From Acidobacteriota bacterium (GTDB lineage: Bacteria > Acidobacteriota > Terriglobia > UBA7540 > JAPUME01), in contig JAPUME010000077.1 of NCBI GenBank assembly GCA_027294185.1, positions 1 to 10,086 on the forward strand: a DNA stretch of 10,086 nt, in the 5' to 3' direction. The position numbers and the translations under genes are program-made. Below are positions 6,569 to 10,086 of this stretch, one piece after another (position 1 is the first letter of the stretch; the number at the start of each line of letters is the position of its first letter). The notes under the pieces are model-generated. The model searched no databases and was not told the DNA's origin. It saw only the letters and a program-made list of their open reading frames with translations.

Positions 6569-7993
6569 TTGACCTTAAATGTGAAAAAAATCATACTTCT
6601 CGCCGCAGGAGGCGTCTTGGTCGTGGCTGCCGTTGGAGGCGGCATATGGCGCTCCCGCCGCAACCGCGTCGTGGTCCAGACCGAGAAGGCCCAACTCCAG
6701 GATTTGAAGTCCGTTGTCACGGCCTCGGGCGAGATCAAGCCGAAAAACTACGCCAACGTCAATGCCGACTCTCTGGGAAAGGTTACCGAGATTCTGGTGG
6801 AAGAAGGCGACACGGTAAAACAGGGTCAGGTGATTTTGCGTTTGGAATCCATCCAGCCGGCGGCCGAGGTGGACGCCCAGAAGGCCTTCCTGAGAACCGT
6901 TCAGGCGGAGGCCAGGGGAGCGCAGGCGTCCCGCAGGGCGGCCGAGGCCTTCGTCGAGAGCGCCCGGGCCGATCTGGTCCAGTCGGAGGCGAACCGGAAC
7001 CGCTATCGCGTGGAGTTCGAGCGTGCCGCGCAGCTATTGGAGGAAGATCTGATCTCCCGATCTCTCTACGACCAGAGACGCGCTGACTTCGAAGTGGCAC
7101 AGGCGGTGATCGAGTCCGGGAAGGCCCGCATCAGCCAGGCCGAGGCCGAGCTGCTGCAGAGATCCTCGGCTCGGGACATGGTCCTGGCCCGCGTGGCACA
7201 GGCACGAGCCACCCTGGCTCGCATTTCCGACATTTTGCGGAAGAGGACCTACACTTCTCCCATTGACGGCGTGGTGACGGACCTTCCGGTGAACGTCGGC
7301 GAAAACGTCGTCATGGGAATTCAGAATTCCCCCGGAAGCCGTCTGTTTTCCGTGGCGGATCTGTCGGTCATCACGGCCGAGGTAAGAGTGGATGAAACCG
7401 ACATTGTGAACGTCCGACTCTCTCAGCCGGTCGAAATTACTATCGACGCGCTTCCGGACCAGACCTTCTCGGGTGAAGTAACCGAAGTCGGTCAGAGCGC
7501 CATCAACCGGGCCACAGGCCAGGCGACCACTGCCAATCAGATCAGTGAAGAGGCCAAGGATTTCAGAGTTGAAATCACCCTGGATAATCCGCCGCCCAAT
7601 CTGCGTCCGGGACTCTCCTCGACGGCCAAGGTCACCACCGCCACGCGCGACGGCGTGCTGACCATACCCATTCAGGCGGTCACGATTCGCGAGCAAAGGG
7701 AACTGCAGCCGGAGGAAGGAGATTCCCAGGGCAAGACTTTCGCCGCCTCCGGGGAGTTGACCCGGGAGCAGTTGAGAGAAGAGATTCAGGGGGTTTTCGT
7801 TGTGCGGGACGGGATCGCCACCTTCGTCCCCGTCAAGACCGGCATCATGGGAACGACCGAAGTGGAAGTAACCGAGGGCCTGGAAGACGGCGAAGAGGTT
7901 ATCAGCGGGAGTTACAAGGCGCTCCGGACCCTCAAGAACGGCGCCAAGATCCGTGTCGAGAATAAGGCCGACGCCCTGCCCGAAAACGAATAG
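6569..7993 (+). CDS. HlyD/MacA-type periplasmic adaptor subunit of an efflux transporter
   Basis: This 474-residue membrane fusion protein would bridge an inner-membrane ABC transporter and an outer-membrane channel of the TolC type. An N-terminal membrane anchor spans about residues 7-26, followed by Arg-rich SRRNR. The first half of the lipoyl (biotinyl-like) domain is GKVTEILVEEGDTVKQGQVIL at 70-90. A long Ala/Glu/Arg/Gln-rich coiled-coil hairpin covers about 97-226. The second lipoyl half is YTSPIDGVVTDLPVNVGENV at 228-247, a beta-barrel domain follows at about 267-360, and a membrane-proximal domain lies at about 365-465. An acidic insert at about 375-408 lies in the membrane-proximal part. 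The start is non-ATG: a TAG at 6560-6562 closes the frame and the candidates are TTG 6569 and GTG 6581, neither with a strong Shine-Dalgarno. The ABC ATPase follows after 37 nt, which favours a MacA-like rather than RND-type partner. The substrate is unknown. Confidence 0.9.
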   Translation: MTLNVKKIILLAAGGVLVVAAVGGGIWRSRRNRVVVQTEKAQLQDLKSVVTASGEIKPKNYANVNADSLGKVTEILVEEGDTVKQGQVILRLESIQPAAEVDAQKAFLRTVQAEARGAQASRRAAEAFVESARADLVQSEANRNRYRVEFERAAQLLEEDLISRSLYDQRRADFEVAQAVIESGKARISQAEAELLQRSSARDMVLARVAQARATLARISDILRKRTYTSPIDGVVTDLPVNVGENVVMGIQNSPGSRLFSVADLSVITAEVRVDETDIVNVRLSQPVEITIDALPDQTFSGEVTEVGQSAINRATGQATTANQISEEAKDFRVEITLDNPPPNLRPGLSSTAKVTTATRDGVLTIPIQAVTIREQRELQPEEGDSQGKTFAASGELTREQLREEIQGVFVVRDGIATFVPVKTGIMGTTEVEVTEGLEDGEEVISGSYKALRTLKNGAKIRVENKADALPENE

Positions 7994-8030
7994 GTAGAAA
8001 GAAAAGAGAAGGATTTCGTCGGAAATCGCC

Positions 8031-8729
8031 ATGTCGAACCAGAATGGCACACTCATACGGACTGAGGGATTGTGGAAGTCCTACGAAATCGGGGCGGAGG
8101 AGATTCACGCCCTCCGGGGCGTTTCACTCGAGATTCAGAGAAACGAATACGTGGCCATCATGGGGCCTTCGGGCTCAGGCAAATCAACCTTGATGAATTT
8201 GATCGGCTGCCTCGATACGCCCAGCCGCGGCGAGTACTGGCTGAACGGGCAGTCGGTCAGCGAATTGAGCGACGACGAGTTGGCCCATATTCGCAACAAG
8301 GAAATTGGATTTGTCTTTCAGACCTTTAACCTCCTGGCGCGGGCCACGGCGCTGCAAAATGTGGAACTGCCTCTGATTTACAGCGGGACCTCCCCCGCCC
8401 GCCGCTTGGAGATGGCCCAGGAAGCCCTGGCTCGCGTCGATTTGGCCGACCGGATCGACCATCGACCCAATCAACTCTCCGGCGGCCAGCATCAGCGAGT
8501 GGCGATCGCGCGCGCCCTGGTCAACCGGCCTTCGATCATCCTGGCTGATGAGCCTACGGGCAACCTGGACTCGACGACCGGCAGTGAAATCCTGGCGCTT
8601 TTCGACCGCCTCTACCAGGAAGGGAACACTCTTATCCTGGTGACGCACGACCAGAGTGTCGCCGGACACGCCCACCGCATCCTTACCCTTGAAGACGGCG
8701 CCATTCGGCGCGACGAACGGATCAAGTAA
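8031..8729 (+). CDS. ABC transporter ATP-binding protein, MacB/LolD type
   Basis: This 232-residue protein is a stand-alone nucleotide-binding subunit that would power an FtsX-like permease of the type VII (MacB/LolCDE) ABC superfamily. All motifs are intact: Walker [10 protein letters not shown] (45-53), Q-loop Gln97 in [10 protein letters not shown], signature LSGGQ (149-153) followed by [10 protein letters not shown], Walker B IILADE (169-174) with catalytic Glu174, the DEPTGNLD segment characteristic of this subfamily, and the switch His206. The length is normal for LolD/MacB-like ATPases. It starts 37 nt after the adaptor gene; a weak GGAAA lies 5 nt before the ATG and a better AGAAGGA lies too far upstream. 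The pair is probably one operon. The expected permease gene is absent, because the next gene is an MFS carrier, so the ATPase must use a permease encoded elsewhere or the operon has lost it. The transported substrate cannot be told. Confidence 0.95.
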   Translation: MSNQNGTLIRTEGLWKSYEIGAEEIHALRGVSLEIQRNEYVAIMGPSGSGKSTLMNLIGCLDTPSRGEYWLNGQSVSELSDDELAHIRNKEIGFVFQTFNLLARATALQNVELPLIYSGTSPARRLEMAQEALARVDLADRIDHRPNQLSGGQHQRVAIARALVNRPSIILADEPTGNLDSTTGSEILALFDRLYQEGNTLILVTHDQSVAGHAHRILTLEDGAIRRDERIK

Positions 8730-8894
8730 AGATCGCTCGGGGCTGGTCTTCCCGGCCGAACCGCCGCAGGGTTGGACGGGAACCCCACTTTTCGTCACGG
8801 CGTTACATTTCTAAAGCGCAGTTTTTTCTGAGGTTCCCGGAAAGCCGTTACCCTGGGTGCGGCGAAGGCACACCGGGCCTCTCCCCTCGAATTT
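8730..8894. other. Short intergenic gap with an 8-bp inverted repeat
   Basis: No gene fits in these 165 nt. CGGGAACC at 8777-8784 and GGTTCCCG at 8832-8839 are exact reverse complements separated by 47 nt. A T run (TTTTTT, 8822-8827) lies before the right arm rather than after it, so this is not a standard terminator. No well-spaced promoter is visible for the downstream transporter. Confidence 0.3.
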
Positions 8895-10086
8895 ATGAAG
8901 CGATCGTCGATCTCCCTGCTTGCCATACTGGTGCTGGTCAACGTAATGAACTACGTGGACCGCCAGATCATTTTCCCTCTTTATCCAATCCTGGGAGAGG
9001 AGTTCCAACTTAGCGATTTTCAACTGGGACTGCTGGGAACGGTTTTAATGGTGGTGCATGCCGGGGCCTCGCTGCCTTTTGGCTGGCTGGCGGACCGGTG
9101 GAGCCGCAAGAAGATTATCAGCTTCGCGGTTCTGTTTTGGAGCGGGGCGACGATGCTCACCGGTCTTGCCCATTCCTTTCGTACGCTGCTGCTGGCGCGG
9201 TCGCTCGTGGGAGTGGGCGAGAGCGCCTACGCGCCCGCCGGAACGGCGATGATCTCCGACGCCTTTCCCTCCTCCCTGCGGGCGCGCGTCCAGAGCATCT
9301 TCACGCTGGGGATGTTTGCCGGTGGAATTGCCGGCATGATGTTGAGCGGCGTGCTCGCGGAATCGTTCGGGTGGCGTTCGGCATTTTTCATCGTCGCCGC
9401 TCCGGGGGCCCTGTTGGCCCTGGGTTGCTTGAAACTCCCCGAGCCGGAACGCACTCAAAGGGTCCGCTCCGGCAACGTCTGGGGAATGCTCAAGTCTCCC
9501 GCTTATGTATTCACTCTTATTTCCAGCGCCATGATTGCCTTTTCCGCTTCCGCCTACGTGGCCTGGACGCCTACGCTCGCGGTGCGCTACCACGGCTTCA
9601 GCATCACCCGCGCGGGGATTGCCCTGGGGCTGACAACTCTTGTAGGAGGGTTGTGCGGCGTGTTCTTCGGAGGCTGGCTGGCCGACAAGCTGAACAACAA
9701 GTTTTCCGGGGGCCGGGCCCTGGCCATTGCTGTGGGATTTCTGTTTTCCTCCCCCTTCTCGCTCTGGGCCGTCCTGACCGGGTCTCAATTTCACCTGCAG
9801 ATTTCGCTGGTGATGGCAACCTTCTTCCTCACCTGGTACCACGGCCCGGCCACAGCGGTCATCCATGACCTGGCTCCCTTGCGGATAAGGAGCGCGGCCT
9901 TCGGCCTCTACATGCTCTTTATCCATCTGCTGGGTACCGCGACCGCTCCTCCGTTGATCGGCCTGCTGGCGGACGCGGTGGGACTCCGCACAGCCATGCT
10001 CATACCGGTGGCGGTTACGTTTCTTTCAGGGATTGGTTTCCTGGGGGTCAGTTTCCTGATGCGCAATAGAGAGCCGGAGTCGGAAG
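8895..10086 (+). CDS. Major facilitator superfamily transporter, Spinster-like (3' end outside window)
   Basis: An open frame runs from ATG 8895 through the last base and gives 397 residues without a stop. The protein is very hydrophobic, with about 11-12 predicted membrane segments, so little is missing. NYVDRQ at residues 19-24 in TM1, the MFS motif A GWLADRWSRKK at 63-73 between TM2 and TM3, and R102-x6-E109 in RSLVGVGESAYAPAG of TM4 form the pattern of bacterial Spinster (Spns) homologues. In those, a TM1 Asp and a TM4 Arg/Glu pair are implicated in proton-coupled transport. Motif A recurs in the second half as GGWLADKL. Members carry lipids such as lysophospholipids or sphingosine phosphate in animals. 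Bacterial substrates are mostly unknown, so no substrate is assigned. The frame is closed upstream by TGA 8829-8831 and ATG 8895 is the only standard start before TM1; no Shine-Dalgarno is visible (CCCCTCGAATTT precedes it). The gap from the ATPase gene suggests a separate unit. Confidence 0.88.
   Translation, partial: MKRSSISLLAILVLVNVMNYVDRQIIFPLYPILGEEFQLSDFQLGLLGTVLMVVHAGASLPFGWLADRWSRKKIISFAVLFWSGATMLTGLAHSFRTLLLARSLVGVGESAYAPAGTAMISDAFPSSLRARVQSIFTLGMFAGGIAGMMLSGVLAESFGWRSAFFIVAAPGALLALGCLKLPEPERTQRVRSGNVWGMLKSPAYVFTLISSAMIAFSASAYVAWTPTLAVRYHGFSITRAGIALGLTTLVGGLCGVFFGGWLADKLNNKFSGGRALAIAVGFLFSSPFSLWAVLTGSQFHLQISLVMATFFLTWYHGPATAVIHDLAPLRIRSAAFGLYMLFIHLLGTATAPPLIGLLADAVGLRTAMLIPVAVTFLSGIGFLGVSFLMRNREPESE

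Noticed and set aside
7034..8056. Long reverse-strand open frame (340 codons) opposite the adaptor gene
   Set aside because: It is antisense to a full HlyD-type protein and has no recognisable motif or start signal.
8777..8839. Inverted repeat after the ABC ATPase considered as an intrinsic terminator
   Set aside because: The arms are 47 nt apart and the T run lies before the right arm, so the geometry is wrong for termination.
9045..9926. Open frames of 293 codons (reverse) and 256 codons (forward, 9098-9868) within the MFS gene region
   Set aside because: Both overlap the 397-codon frame from 8895, which has clear MFS motifs. They are hydrophilic, Arg/Gly-rich frame shadows.

Overview
The window is an ordinary, GC-rich bacterial chromosomal segment with every supported gene on the + strand. 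The first two thirds form the distal half of a cell-elongation gene cluster. It holds the 3' end of mreD, then mrdA (PBP2 transpeptidase), rodA (SEDS glycosyltransferase) and an RNase E/G-family endoribonuclease. The order mre genes, mrdA, rodA, RNase E/G, the Gram-negative-type MreD/PBP2/RodA set, and an RNase E/G with a very large disordered insert in its S1 domain suggest an Acidobacteriota-like or similar diderm lineage. That taxonomic guess is inference from gene order and protein style, not from a marker gene.

Layout: 1-332 mreD C-terminal part; 333-451 a spacer with an imperfect hairpin, a good sigma70-like promoter candidate and a second hairpin; 452-2341 mrdA; 2372-3460 rodA, with a TTG start behind a strong Shine-Dalgarno; 3461-3760 a 300-nt non-coding leader that ends in three consecutive hairpins; 3761-6190 the RNase E/G gene; 6191-6568 a gap without a convincing gene; 6569-7993 an HlyD/MacA-type periplasmic adaptor; 8031-8729 a MacB/LolD-type ABC ATPase; 8730-8894 a short gap; 8895 to the window end, a major facilitator superfamily transporter of the Spinster-like type, cut off at its 3' end.

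How the genes work together: MreD, PBP2 and RodA belong to the elongasome (Rod complex), where RodA polymerises glycan from lipid II and PBP2 cross-links it. The RNase E/G downstream is the expected central enzyme of mRNA turnover and rRNA processing; its place behind rodA fits co-transcription or a post-transcriptional link. The second block looks like part of a tripartite ABC export system, but no FtsX/MacB-type permease is beside the adaptor and ATPase. The next gene is an independent MFS carrier.

I found no CRISPR array, insertion sequence, tRNA, rRNA or phage gene, and no clear sign of a new defence or mobile system. The points most worth following up are the structured leader of the RNase E/G gene, the roughly 336-residue low-complexity insert inside its S1 domain, and the permease-less ABC module.
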